Position numbers and translations under genes: made by a program. Shown in pieces: positions 53,022 through 63,544 of a DNA stretch of 64,000 nucleotides. Under the pieces are notes generated by a model, which did no database searches, was not told the origin of the DNA, and worked only from the letters and a program-made list of their open reading frames with translations. The DNA comes from Marinobacter nanhaiticus D15-8W (lineage in GTDB: Bacteria; Pseudomonadota; Gammaproteobacteria; Pseudomonadales; Oleiphilaceae), in assembly GCF_036511935.1 (NCBI RefSeq), contig NZ_AP028878.1:2852001-2916000 (forward strand), given 5' to 3'. Within the stretch, counting starts at the first letter, position 1; every line of letters begins with the position of its first letter.

Positions 53022-54095
53022 CTAGAGGGCAGCCAAAACCGCATCACCCATCTCACGGGTACCTACGCGGGTTGCCCCTTCAGACATGATGTCTGCAGTG
53101 CGCAGGCCTTGATCCAACACCGCACTGACTGCGGCTTCAATGGCCTGGGCGGCTTCTTCCGCCTGGAGGCTGTAGCGAAGCATCATCGCTGCAGACAGGA
53201 TCGTGGCCAGGGGATTGGCAATACCCTGGCCGGCAATGTCCGGAGCGGATCCATGACAGGGCTCGTACATCCCCTGTTTTTCCGCGTTCAGGGATGCCGA
53301 GGGCAACATACCGATGGATCCGGTAAGCATTGCTGCTTCGTCCGAAAGAATATCACCAAACATGTTGCCGGTCACAATTACGTCGAACTGCTTGGGCGCT
53401 TTGACCAGTTGCATGGCAGCGTTGTCGACATACATATGCGAGAGTTCGACCTCGGGATAATCCTTGGCCAGGTCGTTCATGATCTCGCGCCAGAGCACGG
53501 TGACTTCCAACACGTTGGCCTTGTCCACCGAGCACAGTTTGCCGTTACGCTGCTGGGCCGCCTCGAAGGCCACACGACCGATACGCCGAATCTCCGATTC
53601 GCTGTAGACGTAAGTGTTGTAGCCCTGACGCTCGCCACCCTCAAGCTCACGCACGCCGCGCGGCTGGCCGAAATAAATACCACCGGTCAGCTCGCGGACG
53701 ATCAGGATGTCCAGCCCGGAAACCACTTCCGGCTTCAATGATGACGCTGACGCCAGCTGCGGATAGAGAATGGCCGGACGCAGGTTGGCAAAGAGCTCAA
53801 GGTTAGAGCGCAAACCCAGCAGACCTTTCTCCGGACGCAACGCCATTTCCAGGCCATCCCATTTCGGACCACCTACGGCGCCAAGCAAAATCGCATCGGA
53901 TTTCTGCGCCTGGTCCAGGGTTTTCGACGGCAAAGGCTCTCCGGCAGCATCTATTGCCGCGCCGCCGACATCAGCGGTGGCGAATTGCAGACCGAGATCG
54001 AAGCGCTCGTTGACCTTATGCAGTACGCGCTCGGCTTCGGCGACAATTTCCGGCCCAATGCCATCGCCCGGCAGTAACAGTACGGACTGACTCAT
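53022..54095 (-). CDS. leuB: 3-isopropylmalate dehydrogenase
   Basis: Oxidative decarboxylation in leucine synthesis. 357 residues with [33 protein letters not shown], the catalytic Tyr/Lys region ([20 protein letters not shown]) and the metal-binding [10 protein letters not shown] and [12 protein letters not shown]. It follows leuD by 37 bp; leuC-leuD-leuB is clearly one operon. Confidence 0.97.
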   Translation of the reverse strand: MSQSVLLLPGDGIGPEIVAEAERVLHKVNERFDLGLQFATADVGGAAIDAAGEPLPSKTLDQAQKSDAILLGAVGGPKWDGLEMALRPEKGLLGLRSNLELFANLRPAILYPQLASASSLKPEVVSGLDILIVRELTGGIYFGQPRGVRELEGGERQGYNTYVYSESEIRRIGRVAFEAAQQRNGKLCSVDKANVLEVTVLWREIMNDLAKDYPEVELSHMYVDNAAMQLVKAPKQFDVIVTGNMFGDILSDEAAMLTGSIGMLPSASLNAEKQGMYEPCHGSAPDIAGQGIANPLATILSAAMMLRYSLQAEEAAQAIEAAVSAVLDQGLRTADIMSEGATRVGTREMGDAVLAAL

Positions 54096-54132
54096 GTTGC
54101 TTCCTTAGATCTTCTTATGAATTGAAAGGCCT

Positions 54133-54783
54133 TTATCCATTGAACGAATCAAACAGCCAGGGCGCGCTCTTGCGACGTGCAGCCTCATACTCCTTGATCG
54201 CATCGCCGTCCTCGAGGGTAACACCGATATCGTCGAGTCCGTTGAGCAGGCAGTGCTTGCGGAATGGATCGACTTCGAAGGTAAATTCCTCTCCAGCCGG
54301 CGTTTTCACCACCTGGGCATCCAGATCCACTTCAATCCGATACCCTTCTTCACGTTCCACTTCACCGAAAAGACGGTCAACAACTTCCTCTTCAAGAACA
54401 ATGGGTAACAGCCCGTTCTTAAAGCAATTATTGTAGAAAATATCGGCAAAGCTAGGCGCGATGATCACTCGGAATCCGTAGTCATCCAGCGCCCAAGGGG
54501 CATGCTCGCGACTCGAACCGCAGCCGAAGTTTCGGCGAGCCAACAGGATACTCGCGCTCTTATAGCGAGGCTGGTTGAGGAAGAAATCCGGATTGAGCGG
54601 ACGCTGCGAGCAGTCCTGATCCGGCTTGCCTTCATCCAGATAGCGCAGTTCATCGAACAGGTTCGGTCCGAAGCCGGATCGCTTGATCGACTTGAGGAAC
54701 TGCTTGGGAATGATCATATCCGTGTCCACGTTGGAGCGATCCATTGGGGCCACGACGCCTTTGTGTTGGGTAAATGCACGCAT
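54133..54783 (-). CDS. leuD: 3-isopropylmalate dehydratase small subunit
   Basis: 216 residues with [31 protein letters not shown] and [13 protein letters not shown] motifs. Pairs with LeuC to isomerise 2- to 3-isopropylmalate. The ATG at 54783 (MRAFTQHKG) is 11 bp after the leuC stop; the longer frame from 54981 runs over leuC and is rejected. Confidence 0.97.
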   Translation of the reverse strand: MRAFTQHKGVVAPMDRSNVDTDMIIPKQFLKSIKRSGFGPNLFDELRYLDEGKPDQDCSQRPLNPDFFLNQPRYKSASILLARRNFGCGSSREHAPWALDDYGFRVIIAPSFADIFYNNCFKNGLLPIVLEEEVVDRLFGEVEREEGYRIEVDLDAQVVKTPAGEEFTFEVDPFRKHCLLNGLDDIGVTLEDGDAIKEYEAARRKSAPWLFDSFNG

Positions 54784-54794
54784 GGTTGGGCTCC

Positions 54795-56213
54795 TTACTG
54801 GACGAATTCGCGGACGTCGGTGAAATGACCGGCAATGGCGGCCGCCGCGGCCATGGCCGGGCTGACAAGATGGGTCCGCCCGCCAAAGCCTTGCCGGCCT
54901 TCGAAGTTCCGGTTGGAGGTGGACGCACAATGCTCGCCCTGGCCCAGCTTGTCGGCATTCATGGCCAGACACATCGAACACCCAGGGTCACGCCATTCCA
55001 GACCTGCCTCGAGGAATATCTTGTCCAGGCCTTCCTGCTCGGCCTGGGCCTTTACTACGCCGGAGCCCGGAACCACCATGGCCTGTTTCAGCATCGGAGA
55101 GACCTTGCGTCCCTTGACCACAGCCGCTGCCTCGCGCAAATCTTCGATTCGGGAATTAGTGCACGAGCCGATAAACACACGGTCCAGTTTGATATCACGG
55201 ATCGGGGTATTCGGCGCCAAACCCATATATTTAAGCGCGCGGACGATACCTTCGCGCTTGATGGGATCGTCCTCACGCTCCGGATCCGGCACCTGGCCGT
55301 CAACACCGACAACCATCTCCGGCGACGTTCCCCAGGTGACCTGCGGCTGGATCTCAGAGGCTTCCAACTCGACGACCTTGTCGAATTTGGCGTCCGCATC
55401 ACTGTGCAGGTTCTTCCAGGACTCGACAGCCAGGTCCCACATCTCGCCTTTTGGTGCGAACGGGCGGCCCTTCACATAATTGATGGTGGTGTCATCGACC
55501 GCCACCATGCCGACCCGAGCACCGGCTTCGATGGACATGTTGCAGATGGTCATGCGCGCTTCCATCGAAAGATCGCGGATGACTTCGCCGCCAAACTCGA
55601 TGGCATAGCCGGTACCGCCAGCCGTGCCGATGCGGCCAATAACGGCCAGGACAACATCCTTGCCGGTAACATAGGGTCCCAGTTTGCCGTTCACCTTGAC
55701 CAGCATGTTCTTCATTTTCTGCTGGACCAGAGTCTGGGTTGCCAGCACGTGCTCGACCTCTGACGTACCGATACCGTGAGCCAACGTACCGAAGGCACCG
55801 TGGGTCGAGGTATGGCTGTCGCCACAGACGATGGTCATGCCCGGCAGAGTCGCGCCCTGCTCAGGACCGATTACATGGACGATGCCCTGGCGCTGGTCCT
55901 TGATCTTGAATTCGAGGATGCCGAACTCGTCGCAGTTCTTGTCCAGGGTCTCCACCTGGATACGCGAGACGGGATCGACGATGCCATCGATGCCACGTGC
56001 CCGGTCGGTCGTGGGCACGTTGTGGTCCGGCGTTGCCAGGTTGGCATCCAGCCGCCACGGACGACGTCCCGCCAGGCGCAGGCCCTCAAAAGCCTGGGGC
56101 GAAGTGACTTCGTGCAACAGGTGACGATCGATGTAGATCAAGGCGGAACCGTCGTCCCGCTGTTTCACCAAATGGTCGTCCCACAATTTGTCGTATAAGG
56201 TCTTGCCAGCCAT
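54795..56213 (-). CDS. leuC: 3-isopropylmalate dehydratase large subunit
   Basis: Aconitase-family enzyme of 472 residues with a 4Fe-4S cluster: cysteines in [10 protein letters not shown] and [11 protein letters not shown]. Also [14 protein letters not shown] (substrate binding). First gene of leuCDB, reading away from the LysR gene with a 199-bp divergent promoter region between them. Confidence 0.97.
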   Translation of the reverse strand: MAGKTLYDKLWDDHLVKQRDDGSALIYIDRHLLHEVTSPQAFEGLRLAGRRPWRLDANLATPDHNVPTTDRARGIDGIVDPVSRIQVETLDKNCDEFGILEFKIKDQRQGIVHVIGPEQGATLPGMTIVCGDSHTSTHGAFGTLAHGIGTSEVEHVLATQTLVQQKMKNMLVKVNGKLGPYVTGKDVVLAVIGRIGTAGGTGYAIEFGGEVIRDLSMEARMTICNMSIEAGARVGMVAVDDTTINYVKGRPFAPKGEMWDLAVESWKNLHSDADAKFDKVVELEASEIQPQVTWGTSPEMVVGVDGQVPDPEREDDPIKREGIVRALKYMGLAPNTPIRDIKLDRVFIGSCTNSRIEDLREAAAVVKGRKVSPMLKQAMVVPGSGVVKAQAEQEGLDKIFLEAGLEWRDPGCSMCLAMNADKLGQGEHCASTSNRNFEGRQGFGGRTHLVSPAMAAAAAIAGHFTDVREFVQ

Positions 56214-56350
56214 GGGGCCTCCACTATCGCTGCCGCGAACGCTAACTGTCGATCAGTCGGTCACGGGCAGCGGTTCTCATCAGGTTTTTATCGATGGCTT
56301 TATGGTAACGCCCGGCGCGTGATAACCTCAATTCATGTTTTTTATAGATT

Positions 56351-56369
56351 GCATTCCATTATGGAATGC
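56351..56369. promoter_or_regulatory. LysR-type operator palindrome between leuC and the LysR gene
   Basis: GCATTCCATTATGGAATGC: two exact 9-bp arms around one central base, containing the LTTR pattern T-N11-A (56354-56366). It lies 44 bases upstream of the LysR start and 138 bases from the leuC start, the usual place for a site used both for autoregulation and for activating the divergent operon. Confidence 0.7.
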
Positions 56370-56412
56370 CGATGCCGTTTCCACGCTTTAGGTCAATGAT
56401 TGAGATTTAACA

Positions 56413-57279
56413 ATGGACACCCAAGCGCTCGCCGCGTTCATCGCCGTCGTCGATTACCAGTCGTTTTCAGAGGCGGCAGAAGCCCTTCATCTGACCCAGC
56501 CCGCGGTTTCCAAACGCCTCGCGTCGTTGGAGAACCAATTGGGCTCTCCACTCATCGAACGCGGCCAGCGCAGCCTGGCATTGACCGAAGCCGGCCGCAG
56601 GCTATTGCCCTACGCTCGTCGCATTCTCGATGAACTGCACAATGCCCGGCTGGATCTCGCGGCTGCATCCGGGAAGATTGGTGGGCGACTTTCGGTTATC
56701 GCCAGCCACCATATTGGCCTGCATCACCTGCCGGCCTGGCTTAGACGCTTTAACCGGGACTTTCCCGATGTCTCGCTAGAACTGCAGTTCATGGATTCGG
56801 AGAGCGCGTTCGACCAGCTCAAACGCCGTACCTGCGAGCTGGCGTTCGTTACCCTCGACGACGCCATGGACAGGCAGTTCGACATCAAGGCGCAATGGAA
56901 CGATCCCATGGTGTTCGTCGCGGGCCGGACCCACCCGCTGGCACAAACCCCGAGTCCCGAGCTGACTGATCTGGCCAGCTACAGCGCGCTGCTACCGGAG
57001 ACCGGCACCGCCACCTTTCGTGTAGTCAGCCGCCTCTTCCTGGCAGAGAAGCTTACCCTGCATCCGCAGATGCCCACGAATTACCTGGAAACGATAAAGA
57101 TGATGACAAGCGTGGGTTTAGGCTGGAGTGTGCTACCGAAAAGCATGGTGGATCAGTCACTCCACGTCCTGCCCGTCGGGCACGAGATCTCACGCATGCT
57201 GGGGGCTATCGGCCTCCTGGGGCGGGGTCTGAGCCCGGCCGCCGAGGCATTGCTGGAGATCGCGCGCGAGCTGAACTGA
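56413..57279 (+). CDS. LysR-family regulator divergent from leuCDB
   Basis: 288 residues: winged helix-turn-helix at about 1-60 (FSEAAEALHLTQPAVSKRLASLE) and a periplasmic-binding-like effector domain (about 90-288). Position suggests it controls leuC-leuD-leuB, perhaps sensing a leucine-pathway intermediate such as isopropylmalate as LeuO/LeuR-type regulators do; this is inference. The target site is probably the palindrome at 56351. It ends 9 bp from the stop of the convergent MFS gene. Confidence 0.88.
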   Translation: MDTQALAAFIAVVDYQSFSEAAEALHLTQPAVSKRLASLENQLGSPLIERGQRSLALTEAGRRLLPYARRILDELHNARLDLAAASGKIGGRLSVIASHHIGLHHLPAWLRRFNRDFPDVSLELQFMDSESAFDQLKRRTCELAFVTLDDAMDRQFDIKAQWNDPMVFVAGRTHPLAQTPSPELTDLASYSALLPETGTATFRVVSRLFLAEKLTLHPQMPTNYLETIKMMTSVGLGWSVLPKSMVDQSLHVLPVGHEISRMLGAIGLLGRGLSPAAEALLEIARELN

Positions 57280-57287
57280 ATGATGAT

Positions 57288-58460
57288 TCAATGCTCCACC
57301 TTCGGCGGTGAACGCAGCCAGATTGCTGCAATAACCAAAGCCACCGCAATAGCGCCGGCGCTGCCCCAGAAGGCGGCTCCAGTGCCCCGCCACTCTACCA
57401 GCACCCCCGACAGCCAGGCGCCAACTGCACCGCCGGCGCCAAAGGTCAGGCCGCTATAGAGTGCCTGCCCCTGGCCGTGGTGCTGGAAACCAAAGTAACT
57501 ATGGATGTAGTTCACCGACACCGCATGCAACGCGCCGTATGAGGCCGCGTGGCAACATTGGGCGAGTATCAGGACGGGTACGTTTGCCGAGTATTCAGCG
57601 ATCAGGATCCAGCGCAGCAAGGTCAGGGCCAGCGCCGCGATCGCAATGGTTCGGACAGGGAAACGATCGAAGACCCGGTGCATGACCATAAACAGCACGA
57701 TCTCCGCGGCTACGCCTAGCGACCACAACAGACCGACGGAAAACTTGTCGTACCCCAGGTCTTCCAGGTGAATGCTGAAGAACGTGTAGTAGGCGCCGTG
57801 GGAAACCTGCAACAGGATGTTCATCGCAAAGAAGGCCATGACTGTCGACTGCAACAGGATACCTTTGAGGTTGCCCTTGCCATCGTGAGGCCGGATTTGC
57901 CCCTGGCTCGACGGCACGCAGAAAGCCGCCACCACGATGCCCACGAATAGCGGCATAAGAAGGGCTGGCAGCCAGCGCAGGTCGACGTATTCCAGGATTA
58001 GGCCGATCAATGCCACTGAAGCGATAAAACCCACGCTGCCCCAGAGCCTCACCCGGCCGTAACGAGCACGGTCGCGCCCCAGGCCCTGCAGCGTAATCAC
58101 TTCGTAGAGGGGAAGGACGGCATTCCAGAAGAACGTGAATGCCAACATGACCAGCATCAGGCCGTAGAAACCGGGCTCAAGGAAAACGCCGGTAAAGAGA
58201 AGCGCGCCGGTGACCGAGCCTATCCGGACCAGCCTGACCCGTTGCCCGGTTCGATCACCCAGCCAGCCCCAGAGATTGGGCGCGACGATCTTGGTCAATT
58301 GGATCGTCGCCATGAGCGTTGCTATCTGCAGGTAACTGAATCCCCGGTCCTCCAGGTACAGCGACCAGTAAGGCAGCAGCGCCCCCAGTAGCGCAAAGAA
58401 CCAGAAATAGAGATTGGACAGTCGCCAGTAGATAGCCGCCTCCCTGTCGCCGCTGCTCAG
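57288..58460 (-). CDS. MFS transporter (MFS_1-like), probable CTG start
   Basis: Major facilitator protein with 12 predicted helices if read from CTG 58460 (390 residues). An ATG at 58313 would remove the first 49 residues, including helix 1 ([21 protein letters not shown] in two parts) and the conserved LYLEDRGFS loop. Between the in-frame TAA just upstream and that ATG there is no ATG, GTG or TTG. The CTG overlaps the aroC stop (CTGA), suggesting coupling. Relatives lie next to aroC in Pseudomonas. Substrate unknown. A sequencing error near 58460 is an alternative explanation. Confidence 0.8.
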   Translation of the reverse strand: MSSGDREAAIYWRLSNLYFWFFALLGALLPYWSLYLEDRGFSYLQIATLMATIQLTKIVAPNLWGWLGDRTGQRVRLVRIGSVTGALLFTGVFLEPGFYGLMLVMLAFTFFWNAVLPLYEVITLQGLGRDRARYGRVRLWGSVGFIASVALIGLILEYVDLRWLPALLMPLFVGIVVAAFCVPSSQGQIRPHDGKGNLKGILLQSTVMAFFAMNILLQVSHGAYYTFFSIHLEDLGYDKFSVGLLWSLGVAAEIVLFMVMHRVFDRFPVRTIAIAALALTLLRWILIAEYSANVPVLILAQCCHAASYGALHAVSVNYIHSYFGFQHHGQGQALYSGLTFGAGGAVGAWLSGVLVEWRGTGAAFWGSAGAIAVALVIAAIWLRSPPKVEH

Positions 58461-59563
58461 CTGTTATGACGGCCCTTTTCGATATCCGGAGTGTCGATAC
58501 TGACGTCGCCGTTCTGCGCCCGATGTCGCAGGTAATGATCCATCAGCACCAGCGCCATCATCGCTTCAGCAATCGGCGTTGCACGGATGCCGACGCAGGG
58601 ATCGTGTCGCCCGGTGGTGACGACTTCGACCGGTTCACCGTTGACATCGATGCTACGCCCCGGCAAGCGCAGGCTGGAGGTCGGCTTTAGCGCGATGCTG
58701 GCCAGGATCGGCTGCCCGGAAGAAATGCCTCCCAACACGCCGCCGGCGTTATTCGACAAGAAACCCTCCGGCGTCAGCTCATCCCGGTGCTCGGTGCCCT
58801 TCTGGGTGACGCAGCCGAAGCCGGCACCGATTTCCACACCCTTCACCGCATTGATGCTCATCAGGGCATGAGCCAGATCCGCATCCAGCCGGTCGAAGAT
58901 CGGTTCGCCCAGACCGGGCGGCACATGATCGGCCACGACATTGATCCGCGCACCGACGGAGTTGCCCTCCTTCCGCAGCGCATCCATGTAGTCCTCCAGC
59001 TCCTGGAGACGGCTGGCGTCGGGACAGAAGAAGGCATTCTGATGGACCTGCTCCCAGTCAACAGGGTCGATCGTGATCGGCCCGAGTTGACTCAGATAAC
59101 CGCGAATACGGATGCCCAGCCGGTGCTCGAGGTACTTGCGGGCAATCGCGCCCGCCGCCACGCGCATGGCGGTTTCCCGTGCGGAGGAACGGCCGCCGCC
59201 TCGGTAATCGCGCACGCCGTACTTATGCATATAGGTGTAGTCGGCGTGAGCAGGACGGAACTGGTCCTTGATCTTGGAATAATCCTTGGAGCGCTGGTCG
59301 GTGTTCTCGATCAGCAGACCGATAGGCGTACCGGTAGTCTTGCCTTCGAAAACGCCGGACAGGATACGCACCTCGTCCGGCTCACGGCGCTGGGTGGTAT
59401 GACGCGAGGTCCCCGGTTTACGCAGGTCAAGATCCCGCTGCAGGTCGGCTTCCGTGAGCGGCAGCCCTGGGGGACAGCCGTCGACGATAGCCCCGAGGGC
59501 CTGGCCGTGACTTTCACCGAAGGTGGTTACCGTAAAAAGCTTTCCAAAGCTATTTCCAGACAT
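58457..59563 (-). CDS. aroC: Chorismate synthase
   Basis: Final shikimate step, EPSP to chorismate, needing reduced FMN. 368 residues with [18 protein letters not shown] (two parts), the FMN/EPSP-binding RPGHADYTY-type region ([15 protein letters not shown]), [11 protein letters not shown] and [18 protein letters not shown]. It is 25 bp after prmB on the same strand, so prmB-aroC-MFS form one unit. Confidence 0.97.
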   Translation of the reverse strand: MSGNSFGKLFTVTTFGESHGQALGAIVDGCPPGLPLTEADLQRDLDLRKPGTSRHTTQRREPDEVRILSGVFEGKTTGTPIGLLIENTDQRSKDYSKIKDQFRPAHADYTYMHKYGVRDYRGGGRSSARETAMRVAAGAIARKYLEHRLGIRIRGYLSQLGPITIDPVDWEQVHQNAFFCPDASRLQELEDYMDALRKEGNSVGARINVVADHVPPGLGEPIFDRLDADLAHALMSINAVKGVEIGAGFGCVTQKGTEHRDELTPEGFLSNNAGGVLGGISSGQPILASIALKPTSSLRLPGRSIDVNGEPVEVVTTGRHDPCVGIRATPIAEAMMALVLMDHYLRHRAQNGDVSIDTPDIEKGRHNS

Positions 59564-59588
59564 AATTCAGCTTCTTATATGCGTTTCT

Positions 59589-60482
59589 TCAAATACTTTC
59601 GAGATCATTGCGGCGTAAGAGGAACACACCATCGCCGCCGTGCTCGAACTCGATCCAGGTGAACGGAATATCCGGTCGTGCTTCCTGCAGGGCTACCCAG
59701 CTATTACCGACCTCGACCACCAATAGACCCTGTTCTGTAAGATGATCTTTTGCCTGGGCCAGAATGCGATAAGCGATCTCCAGCCCATCCACCCCGGCTG
59801 CCAGGCCCAATTCCGGCTCGTGGTGGTACTCCTCCGGCATGTCAGCCAGGTCCTCGGCATCGACGTACGGCGGATTGCTGAGAATCAGATCATACCGCCC
59901 CTCGATGCCGTCGAGTACATCCGATTGCACTGTTCGAACGCGATGTCCCAAACCGTGCATTTCGATGTTTTCCCGTGCTACATCGAGTGCGTCCTCGGAA
60001 ATATCGGCCAGATCCACTTCCGCTTCGTCGAATACCGTTGCTGCTGCAATGCCGATACAACCGCTTCCGGTACACAGGTCGAGTATCCGGTCCACAGGCC
60101 CGTCGCCCAGCCAGGGCTGGAATTCAGCCTGGATCAACTCACCGATCGGCGACCGTGGCACGAGCACGCGGGAGTCCACCTTGAATGGCAGCCCCATGAA
60201 CCAGGCTTCACTAACCAGGTACGCCACCGGGATGCGGTCCTCTACGCGCCGCTCGATCCTACCCAGGATAAGTTTGCGCTCATCAAACGTCAGCCGCGCA
60301 TCCAGGAAAATCGTGTTGTTTTCCAGCGGCAAAGACAGGCTACGCATTACCAGCTGGACCGCCTCGTCCCAGGGGTTGTCTGTGCCGTGACCGTAATAGA
60401 TTTCGGAAGCCGCGAAACGCGTCGTGGCATAACGCAGGAGATCGCGGATCGTCAGCAGTTCTTCAGCAGGCTGTGGAGACAC
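59589..60482 (-). CDS. prmB: Ribosomal protein uL3 N5-glutamine methyltransferase
   Basis: 297 residues. SAM site [11 protein letters not shown] (135-145) and the N5-glutamine motif NPPY (203-206), followed by [20 protein letters not shown]. The N-terminal helical domain contains the PrmB-type [26 protein letters not shown] region, which separates it from the release-factor methyltransferase PrmC. Pairing with aroC is common in gammaproteobacteria. Confidence 0.94.
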   Translation of the reverse strand: MSPQPAEELLTIRDLLRYATTRFAASEIYYGHGTDNPWDEAVQLVMRSLSLPLENNTIFLDARLTFDERKLILGRIERRVEDRIPVAYLVSEAWFMGLPFKVDSRVLVPRSPIGELIQAEFQPWLGDGPVDRILDLCTGSGCIGIAAATVFDEAEVDLADISEDALDVARENIEMHGLGHRVRTVQSDVLDGIEGRYDLILSNPPYVDAEDLADMPEEYHHEPELGLAAGVDGLEIAYRILAQAKDHLTEQGLLVVEVGNSWVALQEARPDIPFTWIEFEHGGDGVFLLRRNDLESI

Positions 60483-60580
60483 CAGTACTCATTCCGTCGG
60501 TGGATTTCGAGGCCTGCATTATACGCAGGTTTGGGCGGCTTTGTGGTCCATAGGTAGGTTGACGGGCGATTAAGGGTTCC

Positions 60581-61666
60581 TCATGGAGCCAGCGGGCCGG
60601 AGCTGTTCTCCTCGTTCTCGAACCGATCGAGGGCTTTCCCCATGCGCTCGCGCCCCAGCAGGATCATCTCAGGCGCCTTGTGATAATCGTAGGTTCGGCA
60701 GGCATCCTTGGGTACGTTGACGAGCATATCCGGCGGGTAACCGGCGATCTTGTACTGGATCAGGGCGCTCTGCATGGTCTCGATCGTCATGTTCATGATG
60801 TCGAATTTGCCGATACCCAGGCGGTCCCAGGCGATGGTCTCTGTGCCGTCACCCAGTGCCTGCGCTTCGTCCTCGACTTCTGTTGGTTCGAGTTCTATCT
60901 CAGGCTCGTCGCCGCCGACCGGGTCGGGGGTTCCCCGCCCACCGAACGAGCGCAATACGTCCCAATCGAACCAGCGCGAGGCGGTCATGCGCATACGATC
61001 GAGCCAGTCGTCCTGGTCGAGGTGTTGATTGAGGTAGATGTCCTTTGGCAGACGGTAGGTACTGCGATCTTCACCCGACAGGTTGACCGCAAAAATATAG
61101 TCCGCATGGGCTGCAATGGTGGGAATGATCGGCAAGGGGTTGAGCAGCGCACCATCCACCAGCACACGACCGTTGAAAACCACCGGTGTCACCAAGCCTG
61201 GAATGGCAATGGATGCCCTGATGGCCTGATGTAGCGGCCCCTCCTGGAACCAGATCTCCTTGTGGGCGAGAAGATCCGTCGCCACCGCGGTGTAGGACAT
61301 CGGCAGATCCTCGATCTGGATGTCGCCAATCATCTCCCGCACTACGGAGAAGACTTTTTCGCCGCGTATGGCCCCTGCCGGCGACAGCGAGAGATCCAGT
61401 AACTTGATAACGTCGAACTGCTTGAGCCCTGTTACCCAATCCTTGTAGTCCTGCATCCGGCCGGCCGAATAGACGCCACCGATCAGCGCGCCCATGGAGC
61501 AGCCGGCAATGGCGACAATCTCGTAGCCGCGTTCTTCCAGGACCTCGATAGCCCCCATATGGGCGTAGCCACGCGCGCCTCCACTGCCCAATACCAGTGC
61601 GCAGGTACGCTTGCGTTTGGGCTCTTCGGTCTTTGGGACGGGCGGCTTATGCGCAGATTCAGGCAT
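60581..61666 (-). CDS. Patatin-like phospholipase (RssA/NTE type)
   Basis: 361 residues. Oxyanion loop GSGGARG (27-33), nucleophile Ser57 in GCSMG and Asp171 in DGA (LVDGALLNPLP) form the Ser-Asp dyad of patatin lipases. A C-terminal ~140 residues beyond the core contain a Glu-rich stretch and are not recognised. No signal peptide: probably acts on the inner face of the membrane. AAGGAAG is 8 bases before ATG 61666, which lies 4 bases from the stop of the DUF4892 gene. Confidence 0.9.
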   Translation of the reverse strand: MPESAHKPPVPKTEEPKRKRTCALVLGSGGARGYAHMGAIEVLEERGYEIVAIAGCSMGALIGGVYSAGRMQDYKDWVTGLKQFDVIKLLDLSLSPAGAIRGEKVFSVVREMIGDIQIEDLPMSYTAVATDLLAHKEIWFQEGPLHQAIRASIAIPGLVTPVVFNGRVLVDGALLNPLPIIPTIAAHADYIFAVNLSGEDRSTYRLPKDIYLNQHLDQDDWLDRMRMTASRWFDWDVLRSFGGRGTPDPVGGDEPEIELEPTEVEDEAQALGDGTETIAWDRLGIGKFDIMNMTIETMQSALIQYKIAGYPPDMLVNVPKDACRTYDYHKAPEMILLGRERMGKALDRFENEENSSGPLAP

Positions 61667-61670
61667 GGCG

Positions 61671-62585
61671 TCAGCTTCCTTCGGTGGCGATATCCTTGAT
61701 GACGACAATTTCCAACCGGTTACCACTGCCGTGGGCATCCTGAACTGTGGTCAGCGCCGGACCGGCATTAACCAGCATCTGCTGCTCCTTGGGAATACCA
61801 AGCCGGACCAGCAGCGCCTGCATCGAATCCCCCACCCGCGCCGAACGCTCCAGCGCATCGTCGATGGTTTCGCTGCTTTCCAGTATCACGTGGCTGACGA
61901 TCATCACGGTAGCCCCGGGGCTTTCCGCCCAAGTCACGAGTTTCTCGCGGGTATCGAGGTCCCAATCGAATTGATAGGTGAGCTGGCCGGACCAGGGAAC
62001 GTACACCGGTCCGAGGATACGGCCAGCTTCCGGCGACAAGGCAGCTACGGTGGACTCATCCTCCACGGTCAGCTCTTCCAGCCAGAGATAGTCGCGCTTG
62101 TTACCCCGGGTGATCGTATACATAAGCACCAGTTGCAGCTGTTCGCGATCATCCCGATACGAATACGCCGCATAAGACTGGTCATCGTCCCGGCCATAGA
62201 GTTTGGATTCGTCGAAGATGGCATTGGCCCATACGTTACTACGGCCACAGTCGCGTCCTGAGCAGTTGAACAGCGTGCGGCTCTCGCGACGAGCCAGGGC
62301 CTCCCGGTAGAACTCGCTTACACGCTCCAGGGAGGATTCCGGGTCGATGCGCATCAGCCGCCCGGTGCCTTTCACGTTCAGACGCACCTGATTGTCCGCG
62401 CGTATCTCGTCATTTACCTCGCGCACGGGACTCAGGAGGACACGATGGCTTGCGCTATCGATCTTCACGCGCTTTTCCACCGTTGCCATTGGAAACGCCG
62501 GCAACTCTTCTGCTGCTGACGCCAAAGGCAACACAATGGCACCAGCCGCGGCCAGCGCTAATAGCACCTGTTTAAACATCTTCAT
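61671..62585 (-). CDS. DUF4892 periplasmic protein
   Basis: 304 residues with a cleavable signal peptide (QVLLALAAAGAIVLPLASA). The N-terminal part matches DUF4892, including FYREALARRESRTLFNCSGRDCG with two close cysteines and NAIFDESKLYGRDDDQSYAAY (given in parts). The C-terminal ~90 residues resemble an OmpA-like peptidoglycan-binding fold (VSHVILESSETIDDALERSARV), less certainly. Function unknown. It overlaps the hydrolase gene upstream by 4 bases (62582-62585) and is 4 bases from the patatin gene: a tightly coupled trio. Confidence 0.8.
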   Translation of the reverse strand: MKMFKQVLLALAAAGAIVLPLASAAEELPAFPMATVEKRVKIDSASHRVLLSPVREVNDEIRADNQVRLNVKGTGRLMRIDPESSLERVSEFYREALARRESRTLFNCSGRDCGRSNVWANAIFDESKLYGRDDDQSYAAYSYRDDREQLQLVLMYTITRGNKRDYLWLEELTVEDESTVAALSPEAGRILGPVYVPWSGQLTYQFDWDLDTREKLVTWAESPGATVMIVSHVILESSETIDDALERSARVGDSMQALLVRLGIPKEQQMLVNAGPALTTVQDAHGSGNRLEIVVIKDIATEGS

Positions 62586-63484
62586 GACGGGTCCAGGAAC
62601 TCTCGGATGGCCTCGATAACCGGGTCAACGTTTCCGTCGAGGTGGCAGTGATGGGAACCCGGGACAACGACCTCCCTGAAATCAGGAATAAGGCGGGACC
62701 GGCCTCGCCAGCTTTCGCGGCCGCCCAGCAGCCCGTCTTCCGCTCTCAGGAAAAGCGTCGGCGATTCGATGGCCTTCAGGAAACCCTCGACCTGGGCCTC
62801 ATCGAAGCGCGACAGCGAGGGATAGCGCAGTCGAGCGTCGGTACGCCATTGATAGCCGCCCTCCACTTCACGCAGGTTACGCGGCACCAGCAAGTGCGCA
62901 GCCTCGGATGATAGCGGGCTCAATCCGCCGGCGCGAATCTTCGCGGCGTCTTCCACGGCACCATAGGTCATGGGCGCCCCCGAGCCCCGCAAACGCTTGG
63001 TGATCCCCTTACGCAACTGCGCGGCGGACTTCTCCGGCGGTAGCGTAAGCGGCCCAAGACTGTCGATCATGACCAGGCGCCCGACGCGGTCGGGGAAACT
63101 CGCCGCATACATGGCACCAACGATGCCACCCAGCGAATGACCGACGATATGCACGGGCCCCTCGAAATAACGGTCGATCAGATCGGCAATATCCGCAACG
63201 TAGTCCACCAACACATAGTCCTGGCCCGGCGGACGGTGCTCAGAGTGGCCATGACCGGGAAAGTCGATGCAGTGCATCGGGGCCAATTGTGCGAGCGCCG
63301 GTGCAATCCGGGTGAAGGTCGCCGCATTGTCCAGCCAGCCGTGCAGGCCAATGATAGGTATGGCCGTATCAGGCGTGTCGGGCGCCGACCAGCTCAAGCC
63401 CCGCAGCACCAAATGGCGAAGCGGCCATTCCGTGTCAGCATGGGCTTTGTCCATGTGCGCCTTGTCAGTACGTGCGGACGCCAT
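62582..63484 (-). CDS. Alpha/beta hydrolase
   Basis: 300 residues from ATG 63484, chosen because AAGGAG is exactly 6 bases upstream; ATG 63526 would add 14 residues without a ribosome site. Fold markers: HGWLDNAATF oxyanion region, Ser117 nucleophile (GHSLGG), and the catalytic His in GSHHCHLDGN. No signal peptide. Substrate unknown; the neighbouring patatin and DUF4892 genes suggest lipid or envelope work. Confidence 0.88.
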   Translation of the reverse strand: MASARTDKAHMDKAHADTEWPLRHLVLRGLSWSAPDTPDTAIPIIGLHGWLDNAATFTRIAPALAQLAPMHCIDFPGHGHSEHRPPGQDYVLVDYVADIADLIDRYFEGPVHIVGHSLGGIVGAMYAASFPDRVGRLVMIDSLGPLTLPPEKSAAQLRKGITKRLRGSGAPMTYGAVEDAAKIRAGGLSPLSSEAAHLLVPRNLREVEGGYQWRTDARLRYPSLSRFDEAQVEGFLKAIESPTLFLRAEDGLLGGRESWRGRSRLIPDFREVVVPGSHHCHLDGNVDPVIEAIREFLDPS

Positions 63485-63544
63485 CCGGCGCTCCTTGCCG
63501 GTTGTGACTGAAACCTTGGTATTCATGGTCGGTAACCGGTCCGG

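Noticed and set aside
54784..54981. Upstream extension of leuD to 54981
   Set aside because: Overlaps the leuC 3' end in another frame with Arg/His-rich nonsense sequence; ATG 54783 fits LeuD.
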